From Lasiosphaeria ovina (taxonomy: Eukaryota; Ascomycota; Sordariomycetes; Sordariales; Lasiosphaeriaceae), in the NCBI GenBank assembly GCA_033439765.1, contig JAULSN010000003.1, positions 2,046,001 to 2,110,000 of the forward strand: a DNA stretch of 64,000 nt, read 5' to 3'. A model generated the notes under the pieces. That model was not told the DNA's origin. It saw only the letters and a program-made list of their open reading frames with translations, and did no database searches. Positions 10,393 through 20,544 of this stretch are shown here, piece after piece. How positions within the stretch are numbered: position 1 is the first letter of the stretch; every line of letters starts with the position of its first letter. Both the position numbers and the translations under genes were made by a program.

Positions 10393-11190
10393 TCACGCCG
10401 GCAACGCTGCCGCCCGATTTGTGGGTTGCTGTTGTTGTCGTTGTCTTGGGCGGGGGGTTGGGCTCGGGCTCGAGCTCCGTGCGTCAACCGACACCGGCGA
10501 CATTGGCGCTTGCCCGTAAGCGTGCGCCCCGGCAGCAATCTGATTCTTTGCTCGAGGGTGCGCTGCAGCGGAACCGGGATTGCTGTCCCTTGTGCTAGCG
10601 TTTGGAGCTGGCTGCCGGCTTGGGTTTGCCGTCTCCTGGGCTCTTCCTGGCCCGGAATTTGATGGCGTCGGTTTATGTTCTGCAAGGTTCTGGGTGGGAG
10701 GGTTTGGTTTGGAGTTTTCAGGCGACTTCCTGGCACGCTCTGGAAACAACCCAAAGGAGCTGGGGTCGATCTCCAAGAGGTCGTCTGCCGCCCACCGTTT
10801 CGTTGGGTCACGATTCAACACTAAGCCGAGCGACTCGGGTAGGCACTTGCTATCGAGCATCACTTCGATCCGTCGGACCCAGCGATTCAGCGAGGTATTG
10901 GGCGATGTGGACTTCGGTTCTTCTACTGGAGGGCTGAATCCTAAATGAATGAGCTTCGAATGGAAATCTTGCGAGGTCTGCTGAAACTCATCGCGGCACT
11001 AAAGGTCGAGAATCTCTCCCACTATTATTCCAAATGACCAAATGTCAGTGGTCATATGCGCCCCAGCCTGGCCTTTCCCTTTGATCTTTTCGCTGAGCTT
11101 AGGCGGAAGATAGTGGACTTCCTCCGCCTGTGGGTTCACGGGGATCGGGTCGTCACACATGCAAACCCGTCGGACCCATCGCCTTCGCAT
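10393..11190 (-). pseudogene. FHA-kinase family remnant B: kinase C-lobe and tail only
   Basis: The minus strand from about 11160 encodes an APE-like YLPPKLSE, then TTDIWSFGIIVGE (D-x-W-S-x-G), a single TAG stop, and CRDEFQQ leading to a subdomain XI block, LNRDPTKRWAADDLL. The stop aligns with the Trp of GYWCDSEK in member A, so TGG to TAG by a G-to-A change is the likely lesion. After the kinase comes a low-complexity Pro, Gln, Ser and Ala-rich tail ending RPRQRQQQQPTNRAA at 10393. The N-lobe and any FHA domain are missing, and upstream sequence to about 11400 gives no clean match. It is a truncated relative of member A. Confidence 0.7.
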
Positions 11191-11405
11191 TTCTCACGTC
11201 TCGACACTTTCCGACCAAAGTTCAAAGCTGAGCCTGGGCCAAAGAGGCCAAACGTTTCGTCCCGTATCCGAAAATACGGGCCTCTGCCAGCACCGCGAGC
11301 TGAGCCCCTGTTCAGCCCCTGGGGAGAAGACCAGCCAGGCCGAAGGTTTTAGTGCTAGACAATATGTTTACTGCCCTCTCTCGGAGCAAAATCAGGGACG
11401 TAACA

Positions 11406-13341
11406 TCAAGGGCAGTCAGCAAGAAACAGCGACTCGATGGCCCCGAGGAGCGCCACGGCGCCCAGCGTCCAGAATGCGACCTCCAAATGACCCAGCCTCA
11501 GGCCGAACGCAAACAGCTTGCCAGTCAAGAGCGGCCCGACGGATCTCGCAAGGCAGCTGAGCGACGCAGCGGCGCCGTTGATCCTCGCCAGCGTGCCGTC
11601 GGCGGGGGCCGTGTTTGTGACTCTGCACCGGGGCAAGGCGAAAAAACCGACATGTCAGCAGAGTTTTCACAGATCGCACGCTGTATCATCTCCGTCCCGC
11701 AAAGACCGACAAACGTTCACTTCAACATAAATGAAGACAGAAAACGCACAGAATAGCCGAGCACACGTATCCCGTCGACGACAGCGCCACCTTGAGCCAC
11801 AGGTCTAGCAGCAGCGCCGCGAGCCGCAGCGGCGGCCGCACGCGCATCCCTGGCAGGAACGGCGTGAGTAGGTACGCGGCCGGGTAGATGACGAGCACGA
11901 GACGGAAGGCGCGCAGCGCGCCTAACCGGGACACGAGCAGCGGGACTAAGGTCGCCTGGACCACGACGCGGACGACAGCTTCGCTGAGAAACATGGCGCC
12001 GATCGTTTGCGTGTTGAAGCCGAAGCCGCCTTTGGCTTGCGGCAGGGACAAAGACCTATGGTAGACTGTTGCGGAAGGGGTCGTGCTGTTGCCCTGCTGC
12101 TGATAGTCTCCGGTGGGAGACGGCTCCAAGGCCAGGAACGTGCCTGTGATGCTGTCGGAAGATACCTTGTGGAATGCCAGTAGCGAGAGGGAGAGGACTT
12201 GCAGGATGATCTGGCGTGTGAACGTTTGTGCCGAAGGAGTCTTTACCGGGTCGTCAAGCGTCTCGGTTTGCGCGTCGTCGCTTGTTTCCTCAACAGACCG
12301 TTGGCGTTCAGGCTCTTCCGGGGCCTGTGACTCTCTGTCTATGCCAGAGCCGCTGAGCGGGATATAGGCATAGTCCTTGCCGGCGCTCCTCCACCGCAAC
12401 ATTCTGACCACACGCCGACCAGCGACAAGCCCGACATCGTAGCGGCTTGCGAACCGGGGGTGAGTTTCTCTCAAGCACAAGAATGTCACACACAACGTCA
12501 GAGTCTGCAGCAGAGCGATGACAAGATTGGGGAGGAGATACGGAAACTTTCCCCACAGATTCCAGGTGGAGTCTAACCAGAACACGCCTGGATAGCGGGC
12601 CACAGGGTCTGCAAGCAGGCCTCCGAGGACGGGCCCGATCAGGTTGCTTGATGCAGTCGATGGGTGGTCAGCACTCAATCTCAGCGTCTCGCGTCCCTGA
12701 CAAAGGGGCGGCCGTGTGGAGCATGACCCACCCGAGAGACCGGATAAACGTGACGAGCGAGAACGCTTTTGCTGTTCGCGGGCCAAAATAAGAACAGGAA
12801 CTTGAACCAACAACGCCGCCACGACATCTTCATCTCACCTTGCTGCTCCTTCCTGGCCAGCTCGCCGGTGCACGTCTGGACCATGCCGACATTTGGATTA
12901 AACAGGCCGCCAAACGCGCGTGCAGCGACAGCGGCGGCGACGGACCGCGAGAGCCCAAACCAGACCGAGGTGGAAATGCCGGCGACAACACCAATCAGCA
13001 GCGTCGGCTTCCGACCGATGGCGTCGCCGACCCGGGCCCAGACCATGCCGCTGAGAAACTCGCTGAAGGTGAAGACGGCGACCAGCGCGCCGGCCCAGAA
13101 AGCCACGTCCGCCTCGGGCACCTGCCCAAAGGACCGGATCATGTAGTACGCGTACGGGAAGATGCTCGACCAGGCCAGCGCCTCGGTTGCGCGGATCGTG
13201 CCTGGGGGGTCGTCAGTCAAGGTGTTGCAGCGGCCGCCTCTCCGCCATGCATGCCGCCACGGCGAGTGGTTCAAGAAAATGGAAAACCGAAAGCTCACCC
13301 ATTATCCATAGCTGCAACCGGATGCCCTTCAGTGAAGTCAT
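11406..13341 (-). CDS. MFS transporter (five exons)
   Basis: Proposed CDS: complement(11406..11622, 11750..12646, 12732..12765, 12839..13201, 13299..13341), all GT-AG and in frame, about 517 residues. It is a 12-TM major facilitator of the tetracycline-resistance or zinc-induced-facilitator-like type. TM1-2 (ALAWSSIFPYAYYMI) is followed by loop 2-3, GDAIGRKPTLLIG, close to the MFS signature. The second cytoplasmic loop, GELARKEQQ, leads into VTFIRSLGNLIGPVLGGLL, the antiporter-type motif C region, which is split by a 34-base exon. A long acidic central loop follows, then the C-terminal TM half. The start is uncertain: the Met at 13341 leaves 298 bases to the divergent gene at 13640, and a longer frame starts at 13560. 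The substrate cannot be told. The divergent neighbour is fructosamine-kinase-like. Confidence 0.8.
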
Positions 13342-13639
13342 CGCGAGCTCGATCTGATTATTTTCGTGTCGGTGCTTGCTGTTTTGGCCTCCGATGGTGG
13401 CGGTGAGCGGTCGCCAATGTTTGAGGGAAGCGGCAGCGGCGCAGGAATGCCGAGAACCAATCACCCCCTCGCTCCCGTCCCAACTCTCCGAGGTTGTTGG
13501 TGCTGCCGCTGTTGGGAGACGGCCTGCAAGATGGCCGGGCCCACCCACGATTTCAACCAACTCTCAACTCACTCCAGCTTTTAAAGTTCGAATTTGACAG
13601 AAATTTGAATGAGACGAGCTTCCCCTGAAACTCGCAGTC

Positions 13640-14988
13640 ATGTCGCCCGCCACCAACCACGACGCAGCTCTGGCTGCCGATGGTCTGGAAATCGACGTCG
13701 ACCGGCACGGCGGCGAGACGGCGCCGACCGAGCCCGTGCCGAAACCTCAGCTTGGAGCGGCGTTTGAACTCGACGATGCCGTCCTCGCAGGTAATGATTT
13801 CGCCCTTTCCTCACATCCATCAAGCATTCACTGACACACCCGTGCAGCGCTCCCCACGCCCGGCTCCAAGCTCGTGGCCGCGAGGCACTACGCCCGGTCG
13901 CTGTGGGGGCAGACGGCCAAGGTGACGACCGAGCTGCCCGACGGGACGACAGAGCACTACTTCCTCAAGGTGTGTCACTGCAGTGCAGCCATCGACTCAC
14001 ACACTGACCCTCCCGCAGACCGTCCGCCTCGGCGAGACGGGCCGCGTGATGATCACCGGCGAGTTTGCGTCGCTGCAGGCGCTGCACGCCGTGTCGCCGA
14101 CGCTTGTCCCAGTCCCGCACGCCTGGGGCGTCTGCACCAGCCCCAGCAGCCACAACAACGGCCCGACACATTTCCTGCTGACGCAGTTCCGTGAGGTAGC
14201 CGCACAGCCACCGCCCAACGCGGACGCGTTTGCGGCGCTGGTGGCGGCGCTGCACGCGCGCTCGCGCTCGCCGACGGGCAAGTTCGGGTTTCACACGACG
14301 ACTTGCCACGGGACGCTGGCGCAGGCCACGGCGCGGTGGGAGGCGTCGTGGGCGGTGCTGTTCCGCGCCATGCTGGCGCGCATGCTGGACCTGGACGAGC
14401 CAGCGTGGCCGCCGGCGTGGCGACGGGTGGCGGCGCTGGTGCTCGACCGCGTCGTGCCGCGGCTGCTCGGCGTACTGCCGGCAGACCTCAAGCCGTGTCT
14501 CGTGCATGGCGACTTGTGGGACGAGAATACCGCGGTTGATGCTGCCGACGGCGAGCCGTTTGTGTTTGATCCGGGGTCGTGCTATGCGCATAACGAGTAC
14601 GAGATCGGCGACTGGTACGCTGCGCGGCATCGTCTGAGCAAGGCCGAGTATGTCGAGAGCTATAAGCGGTATTTCCCGCCGACGGAGCCTAGTGAGTGCA
14701 TTTCCACTCTGTGAAAGAGGTGTGTTGTTGGATATTTCATGCTGACCAAAGTCTCAAGAGGAGGAATGGGACGATCGGAACTTGCTGTACTCTCTGCGGT
14801 TTGATCTCGGGGCGGCCATCATGATTCCCGGCTGCAATCTGCGACAAGTGTGAGTCTCTGAGTCTACTGATCTGACTGCGTGTCTGCTCGGTTGTGACTG
14901 ACAGATCTCCAGTGTAAGAAGAAATATGGTGATTTTGTGTCAAAAGTTTTGCCCTGAAGTGTTGGCTGAGTGCGGTCAGCTCGAATGA
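13640..14988 (+). CDS. Fructosamine-3-kinase / protein-ribulosamine kinase family
   Basis: Proposed CDS: join(13640..13790, 13848..13969, 14019..14691, 14759..14849, 14913..14988), 370 residues, with every junction GT-AG and in phase. The family (fructosamine kinase fold, related to aminoglycoside phosphotransferases) phosphorylates sugar adducts on protein amines. Visible landmarks are ARSLWGQTAKV near the N-terminus, GEFASLQALHAVSP, TGKFGFHTTTCHG, the catalytic-loop motif HGDLWDEN, and FDPGSCYAHNEYEIGDW, which holds the second metal-binding Asp. Length and exon content match intact fungal members, so it is probably functional. It shares a short divergent promoter region with the MFS gene. 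The acceptor before EEWDDRN and the last exon are less certain than the rest. Confidence 0.85.
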
Positions 14989-15447
14989 GCAGACGAAGAA
15001 AGACAGGCTTTTGTTTCACCTTCCGGAGGGTTCTTAGATTAACATGAATAATTATCGGTAACTATCGGTGGGCGGACAAAATGAGACAACTAGATGGTTC
15101 ATCTCGAAATCCTATCGTCGTGCTGAGCTATTGGCATTTTCGATGTGATTGTTGTGGTTAAGGGGTGGAGTTGATCGATTTCTCCTTTTATACTCCACAA
15201 CTTCTCACATAAACCAAATCCCTAGCTTTGACCCAACTACACCCTCATATTGCAGGCCGTAATTAATTGTGGATAAGCAATTCAGCCCGTCCTCCACTCT
15301 GTTGCACATTCGCAACACTGCCACTTCACTGCCACTCCCACGATCACGTGAACAGCGGGCCTCCTCATCACAGCCTCGATCTGACGGTCGCCGCCAAGTC
15401 TTGCGACCTTGACGTTTCCCCCTCACGGAAATGACAAGACGGCAGTA
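14989..15447. other. Intergenic region before the STAND-N/BAG gene
   Basis: This holds the 3' flank of the kinase-like gene and the promoter of the next gene. A/T-rich tracts occur near 15040-15200. No RNA gene was recognised. Confidence 0.4.
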
Positions 15448-17145
15448 ATGGATCCGCTCTCGGTCCTCAGCGGCATTGCGGGCGTCGCGGCAGCGGGGGC
15501 GGCACTCTCGTCGGCGCTGTTCGAGATCATCGAGTCGGTTCGCGATGCGCCCAAAGACATGGTGACCATCGCGCGCAGCATCATGGACTTGTCGCTGGTG
15601 CTGAGCGAGATGCGCCAAGTGCTCAAGCGCGGGCGGCGGCTCTACCGCGACCGGCTGCTGCGTGGCATCCTGTCGACCATGCGGCGCATCGACGGCGTGC
15701 ACGACGAGATCCACGACCTCATCGCCGGCGACCGCCGCATGGCCCGCGTCCTGTGGGCCTTTCGCCGCAAGTCCAAGACGGCCGCCCTGCTCACCCAGAT
15801 CGAGAGCCTCAAGAGCACCCTCCAGCTCATGGCCACCACCCTCACCCTGGCCATCAAGCAGCGCCAGACTCAACATTCCGCTGATGACCATGACCGCGAG
15901 GACTCGGCCCTGGACCGCGCCGACTTGCGCGCGGGCGCCGAGAATCTCGTTCGCGCCGTCGGACAGTCTGTCGCGGATCTTGACATCGCGCCCCAGCGGC
16001 AATCGCGCAGCGTCGGCACCCAGACCGAGACCAGATTCAGTCGCTCGCTCGACGACCTCTCCATTCCCTCGAGAAGTGACGGCTTCCTTGCCGTTCACAG
16101 AGATAGAGCCAAACTCGATTACGTCGAGCGCCGAAGCAGACCAGAGTATGAAGATGGTGCAGAGTATCAGCGGAGGAAGGTCCGCGGTCCCCCCACCGTG
16201 TACTTGGACGGCCTATGGGAGGAGGAGCCGTTCGAGCCCGAGACCCAGCTGCAAAAACGGGGGCCTTCGCCCAATGACACGGCCACGTGGCTGCGCACTC
16301 TCGTGTTCGGCAGTGAAGTCAGCCGCAGTCCGAGCCCTAGCCCTCTGCGCATGGAGAGGTCCAGGTCAGACGACCCAAGACTTTCCCGTCAAGAGCTTGC
16401 CCTGCAGCCGCGGCTCCCACACAGCTCAAACGCGTCCCTGTCCGCCCCGTCGCCCAGCGTCGTGGACAAGCTGCTCCTGAGCTGGACCAACCTCTCCGAC
16501 GCCGAGATCGAAGCCACGCAGAGGCTCGAGGACCGCCTGCTGCCGTGGACAGACGACCCGCGAGACCACGCCAGCAAGCTGAGCGTCGCCGAAAAGAGCG
16601 CAATCTCTGCGCCCATTGCGGTGCCAGTCGTGGTCCAAGGTTCCCCGTCCTACACGCCACCAGACATTCAATACAGCTACGTCAGACCGCCGACCAGCTA
16701 CGCTAGCACCGGCACGTCCCCGTCGGCCTCGGCGGCAAAAGTCCAAGAAACGAAGACCTTCACTCCTGCCGATATCAAGTACGCCGACCTCAAGTACTCA
16801 GAGGTCCCGCCCGCGGTCGCCGAGAACCCCGCCCTGGCGCAGATTGAGCGCATCTACACCCGCTTCGGGGATCTGCGGCTGCGTTGCGATCGCTTCATTC
16901 GCAAACCGCCCGCCGACCTTGCCAGGGCGCAAAGGAAACACCGCGAGCTGTCCGAGCTGGTCCTGCAGACCGTGCTGCTGCCGATCGACGAGATCGACGT
17001 CAAGGGCGATCCGGACGCGAGGGCGCGGCGCAAGGCGATTGTCCTCGACGTCCAATCTGTGCTCACCCAGTTGGATCATGTGCTAGACCTTGAAAGAGTA
17101 GATGATATTTCTCGATGGGGACCTCGATGGGGGTCAAGGCGCTAA
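15448..17145 (+). CDS. Fungal STAND-type N-terminal domain protein with C-terminal BAG domain
   Basis: A single-exon frame of 565 residues from ATG at 15448. Residues 1-140 match the fungal STAND N-terminal (HeLo-like) domain: MDPLSVLSGIAGVAAAGAAL, then helices with SSALFEIIESV and LLRGILSTMRRIDGVHDEI, ending near TLTLAIKQ. The middle, about 150-450, is disordered and charged. About 470-560 reads as a BAG domain: a long helix IERIYTRFGDLRLRCDRF, then HRELSELVLQTVLLPIDEID and the hallmark ARARRKAIVLDVQSVLTQLD (R-x-x-R-K-x-x-V-x-x-V/I-Q-x-x-L-x-x-L-D). BAG domains bind the Hsp70 ATPase domain and promote nucleotide exchange. No NB-ARC, NACHT or repeat domain is present, so it is not a full NLR. 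The link between the two domains is directly visible; a chaperone role for recognition proteins is inference. Confidence 0.8.
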   Translation: MDPLSVLSGIAGVAAAGAALSSALFEIIESVRDAPKDMVTIARSIMDLSLVLSEMRQVLKRGRRLYRDRLLRGILSTMRRIDGVHDEIHDLIAGDRRMARVLWAFRRKSKTAALLTQIESLKSTLQLMATTLTLAIKQRQTQHSADDHDREDSALDRADLRAGAENLVRAVGQSVADLDIAPQRQSRSVGTQTETRFSRSLDDLSIPSRSDGFLAVHRDRAKLDYVERRSRPEYEDGAEYQRRKVRGPPTVYLDGLWEEEPFEPETQLQKRGPSPNDTATWLRTLVFGSEVSRSPSPSPLRMERSRSDDPRLSRQELALQPRLPHSSNASLSAPSPSVVDKLLLSWTNLSDAEIEATQRLEDRLLPWTDDPRDHASKLSVAEKSAISAPIAVPVVVQGSPSYTPPDIQYSYVRPPTSYASTGTSPSASAAKVQETKTFTPADIKYADLKYSEVPPAVAENPALAQIERIYTRFGDLRLRCDRFIRKPPADLARAQRKHRELSELVLQTVLLPIDEIDVKGDPDARARRKAIVLDVQSVLTQLDHVLDLERVDDISRWGPRWGSRR

Positions 17146-17674
17146 TCTGAAGGTTGTTATTTTTCTTTTTCGGATTTCAGTTCCTCTTTGTTATTTTGGA
17201 AAACCGCTTTAACGAGCTAAATAGCACCGTATCACAGCCAAAAAAGATCACCATTCGTCGACATTTGAATCCCCGCCCTGACTTCTTACGTCATATTTCG
17301 CCCTTTCCTGTCATGAAGGCATCGCTTACTGATCACTTGCCAGTCACGATTTTCGCGGCTCGTCGCCTTTCGTTGGCGTGTTGAGAGGTGGGAAGAGCGA
17401 GCGAAGCAGGCTAGGGGCGTAAGCGTCCTCGGACCTTTCGGCGGGGACCATGATTGAAGCTCTTTAATTATCCGCGAGTGGTGGCTAATTACCATCCACA
17501 AGGTGTGCTTTGGGATGTGCTCGGAAGCACATGCCGTCCCTCGTAGCTCGTTCCCGCGTCCACATTAACTCGAGTACGCACTCCACTTGTAGACCTAGAT
17601 CACCACAAGAGGCCCCAACCCTAGTCACATTCTCGCAGGATCCTCCTCCCGCCTCCTATCGCCGTGGATTCAAA
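17146..17674. other. Intergenic region
   Basis: This contains the T-rich 3' flank of the BAG gene and about 450 bases before the SDR remnant. Nothing else was recognised. Confidence 0.4.
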
Positions 17675-18192
17675 ATGTCAAACTTCACCCCCTCTTCGTT
17701 TGATCAGCCAGGTACATTCAAATCACCTCGCCTAAAAGGACATGTCGCCGTCGTCACCGGCGCAGGCCGCGGAATCGGCCGTGCGATCGCCCTTGCTCTC
17801 GGCTTCGATGGCGCCTCAGTAGCATGCATCTCACGAACTGAAGCCGAGGTCCAGTCCACCGCTAACGTGATTAATCGTTACAATCACGAGATAACCCCCA
17901 TGGCCTCGGAAGAGGGTCCCCGAGAGGTGTGGCAATAGCCGTAGTCTACAACGTCACCGACATCGCCGGTATCCCTACGCTACTCGCCTCCGTCGCGTCG
18001 CAGCTGGGCCCAGTCACCATCCTGGTTAACAGCGCCGGCATCGCCCTCATCAGCACCCTGGATCATCACGGCCCAGGCGTGGCTGCCACGTGGGAGAAAG
18101 TCATCACCACAAACCTCACCGGCCCCGCAGCGTTCATGTGTTCGGTCCTACCCGCCATGCTCGCCCACGGCCGTGGTACTATTCTAGGGTAG
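17675..18192 (+). pseudogene. Short-chain dehydrogenase/reductase, frameshifted and truncated
   Basis: The N-terminus is a classical SDR: a Rossmann fold with T-G-x-x-x-G-x-G (VTGAGRGIGRAIALALG) at about residues 29-45. A frame change at about 17925 is needed to continue into VAIAVVYNVTDIAG. The NSAG motif (ILVNSAGIAL) and TTNLTGPAAFMCSVLPAML follow, and the frame ends after HGRGTILG at 18192. The Ser...Tyr-x-x-x-Lys catalytic segment and substrate loop that should follow are absent from the sequence downstream. It is therefore broken twice: a frameshift and loss of the C-terminal half. It may be a remnant of a biosynthetic locus together with the broken hydroxylase that follows. Confidence 0.75.
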
Positions 18193-18308
18193 CCCCTAAT
18201 TCAGGTGGCAAGGAGACGTTACACACCACATATGTTCCCATACTAACGGCGGCGATATCAGTCTCCCCATCAGACAACAAAGCAACTAAAATAGATACCG
18301 AAGACAAC

Positions 18309-18581
18309 ATGCGCACGGTCCAAGCCTCCTCCAGCACGGCCGGTCTCGACGAGTCTAGACTTGACAGGAAGCAGCCGTGGAAGGCCTTTTTCCAGCTGAC
18401 GAATGTCGATGGGGCGCGGGATCTGGTCACGATCCCGCTTGCTGACAAGAATGGAGGTGCTCAAAATGTGACTACAAGAAATGCCAATGCAGCGGAACGC
18501 AGTTTTTGGCGGCGTGATTCTGATGGTGTTTGGAAGGAATTATTACTGTCTTTGGGAGAGTTTGATACCACAATTTCTTGA
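18309..18581 (+). CDS. Small ORF of unknown family between two pseudogenes
   Basis: A 90-residue frame, beginning MRTVQASSSTAG and ending GEFDTTIS, has coding-like composition (WKAFFQL, FWRRDSDGVWKELLL). I recognise no family with confidence. The W-x-R-D-x-D-G-V-W segment is reminiscent of the end of a SnoaL-like domain but is too short to assign. Both neighbours are broken, so this may also be a fragment. Confidence 0.3.
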   Translation: MRTVQASSSTAGLDESRLDRKQPWKAFFQLTNVDGARDLVTIPLADKNGGAQNVTTRNANAAERSFWRRDSDGVWKELLLSLGEFDTTIS

Positions 18582-18959
18582 CTATTACGATATTTCGAAT
18601 ACGATTAGTGCACGTTGTAATTTGAGTAGTGCTTATATTGCGCCCATGGTCACATTAGACGCCGTTCCCCCTAAAATGTACATCTGCTGGAATTATAGTA
18701 GTGGCCCCCACGAGAATCCAGGAGCCACCTATGCAGTTGTAGCTATATATTGTCTGATATTGCATCTCGAAAATGACACTGAAGTTATCCTTACTTATTA
18801 CAGGCTCGCCAATTTCCCGGATAATTTCCCACGGGTGGAAAGCCCAGGGATTTTGCCATAAGCGCACAGAGTTAGATCACAGTGCTGCTGCTTCTGCTAA
18901 CCAGGTTCAAGCTCATTAGTTCAACACCACTACTAACTACATCTCTCCACCTCTCGAAG

Positions 18960-20207
18960 GATATCATATCCTCCACAGAAGAAGCCGTCTACGTCCAAGA
19001 CGACGTACCATCCTACCATCCCAAGGATGAGACGGTCCAGCTCAACTACATCCAATGGGACGACAAGTTCAAAGCCGAGAAGCCCTACGAGATCATTTCC
19101 GACGTTCCTGCCGGGCTGCCACGGGTCAATTTCTCGCTTTCCCCCGTCGCACCCGAAATTATTCGCGACATGCGTGGCCGTGAAGAGAATTTCAACTCCC
19201 AGGACAGGACCACGGGTTCCAGATTTGGCCCCATCGGCATGGCATATCGGTTTTCGACAGGGAGACAGTCGAGAACCAGTACTATCCGTCCCTTGATGCC
19301 CTGTTGAAGGATTCTTTGGCTCTGGTGCCGAATCGTGTTTGTTTGACTGGCGAGTAAGAGATGAGCCCGGTGACGATCGGATATTGATTGATTCCTAACT
19401 GTTCTCTAGATTCGGTCTAGCGACGAATCGAAGTCTTCGATGGTCGCGGGGGCGGTCGTCGACCTCGATGATCCGCTCGTTTGTCTGATGCCAGTCCAAA
19501 CTGTGCACATCGGTGAGTCTATGAGGGACCATTTCCTGCATCCTGCCACTTGTACCGTCTTTGGGAGGAGCTGACAAACAGCATGTCAAAAGATCAAAGC
19601 CCCCGCGACGCTATCAACCGTGTTAAATACCACATGGGCGAGCGTGCCGAGGGGTGTTTGAAGAAGCGGTTCAGGATCATAAAGTCGGTAATCGTTTCTT
19701 GCCTGATTAATCATTCGCAAAGCCTTATTATGACACATGACTTGTTTTTGGCAATCAATTACATGGCAGCATATGGCGACCGCTCCACAGCACCATCGAA
19801 AACTTCCCGGTCGTGGTTTACGACGGGGGATCAGTTCCCAGGGACAAACTTCCTGACTGTCGACCACGTCCCCAAGACATATGTCGGACAGAGCATGTAT
19901 CCGCTCGTGTGTCCAGGCTACATATGGTACTATCTTAATTGCCAGACCAAGGATGAGATCTTGCTGTTCAAGACGTATGATTCGGATGCCCGCGCGAGAG
20001 CAACGTGTAAGTAGAAGATGTGGATTCCCCGTGTGCCGGAACAACAAAAGTCGCAACAGAATCTTAGGGAACAAGGCGCTAACCAAACTCTCTTTGCTTG
20101 GGTACCTAGGCTGTCCCCATGCCCCCTTTACGCAAACTGGGGTAAGACCAGGCGCGAGGCCGCGTGAGAGTATCGAGGTCCGAGCTCTAGTGTTCACGGA
20201 CGATTGA
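18960..20207 (+). pseudogene. CmcJ/NvfI (GA4-desaturase-like) hydroxylase, multiply frameshifted
   Basis: The order of the family can be followed through several frames: DKFKAEKPYEI and RGREENF (19060-19200), then DHGFQIWPHRHG and FDRETVENQYYPSLDALL (19210-19300), FDWR at an intron donor (gtaaga, 19355), IRSSDES to CLMPVQTVHI (19415-19505), INRVKYHMGERAEG (19612-19660), PLHSTIENFPVVVYDGG (19785-19830), VDHVPKTYVGQSMYP to TYDSDARARAT (19860-20008), and the last exon CPHAPFTQTG ending FTDD. Introns with GT-AG ends fit, but single-base shifts near 19210, 19330 and 19848 break the frame. The family comprises iron- and 2-oxoglutarate-dependent oxygenases of fungal and bacterial secondary metabolism. 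The protein cannot be made as a whole from this sequence. Confidence 0.72.
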
Positions 20208-20544
20208 TTTAGGCCCGCACTTGAAATTGAGAGCAGAAAGTAGAGTCGGTTCCAAAATGGTTTAACGCTTTCCTAACCCTCTTCTCTTCTGTTTCTGGCC
20301 TTGCTTTACCCCTGCGTCATGTGATTCGGTCCGCATTGGCGTGCCTTTTCGTGTTCCGCTTCCGGGCCTAGTTCTAGGTTGAAGGTTCTGCCCCACCCCA
20401 CCGACCTTGACAATCACGCTAATAGGTTGACCTAAAATCGCCAATTAGTTTCCCATCTTTCTTGGAGAAGCTCCGCTCTCAGAGAAACACAAGCAACGCA
20501 ACCAGCTACCTCATTCAATCTCGCACCTCGCCGCCGCCGACATC
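20208..20544. other. Intergenic region
   Basis: About 340 bases of mixed composition before the start of a broken gene at 20545. No feature was recognised. Confidence 0.4.

Noticed and set aside
13965..14630. Minus-strand open frame of 221 codons over the fructosamine-kinase-like gene
   Set aside because: Antisense shadow of a gene with family motifs in the plus frame; Arg-rich and without domain.
18192..18210. Mini-intron after the SDR frame (20 bases) to save the gene
   Set aside because: Too short for a fungal intron, and no catalytic Tyr-x-x-x-Lys segment follows.
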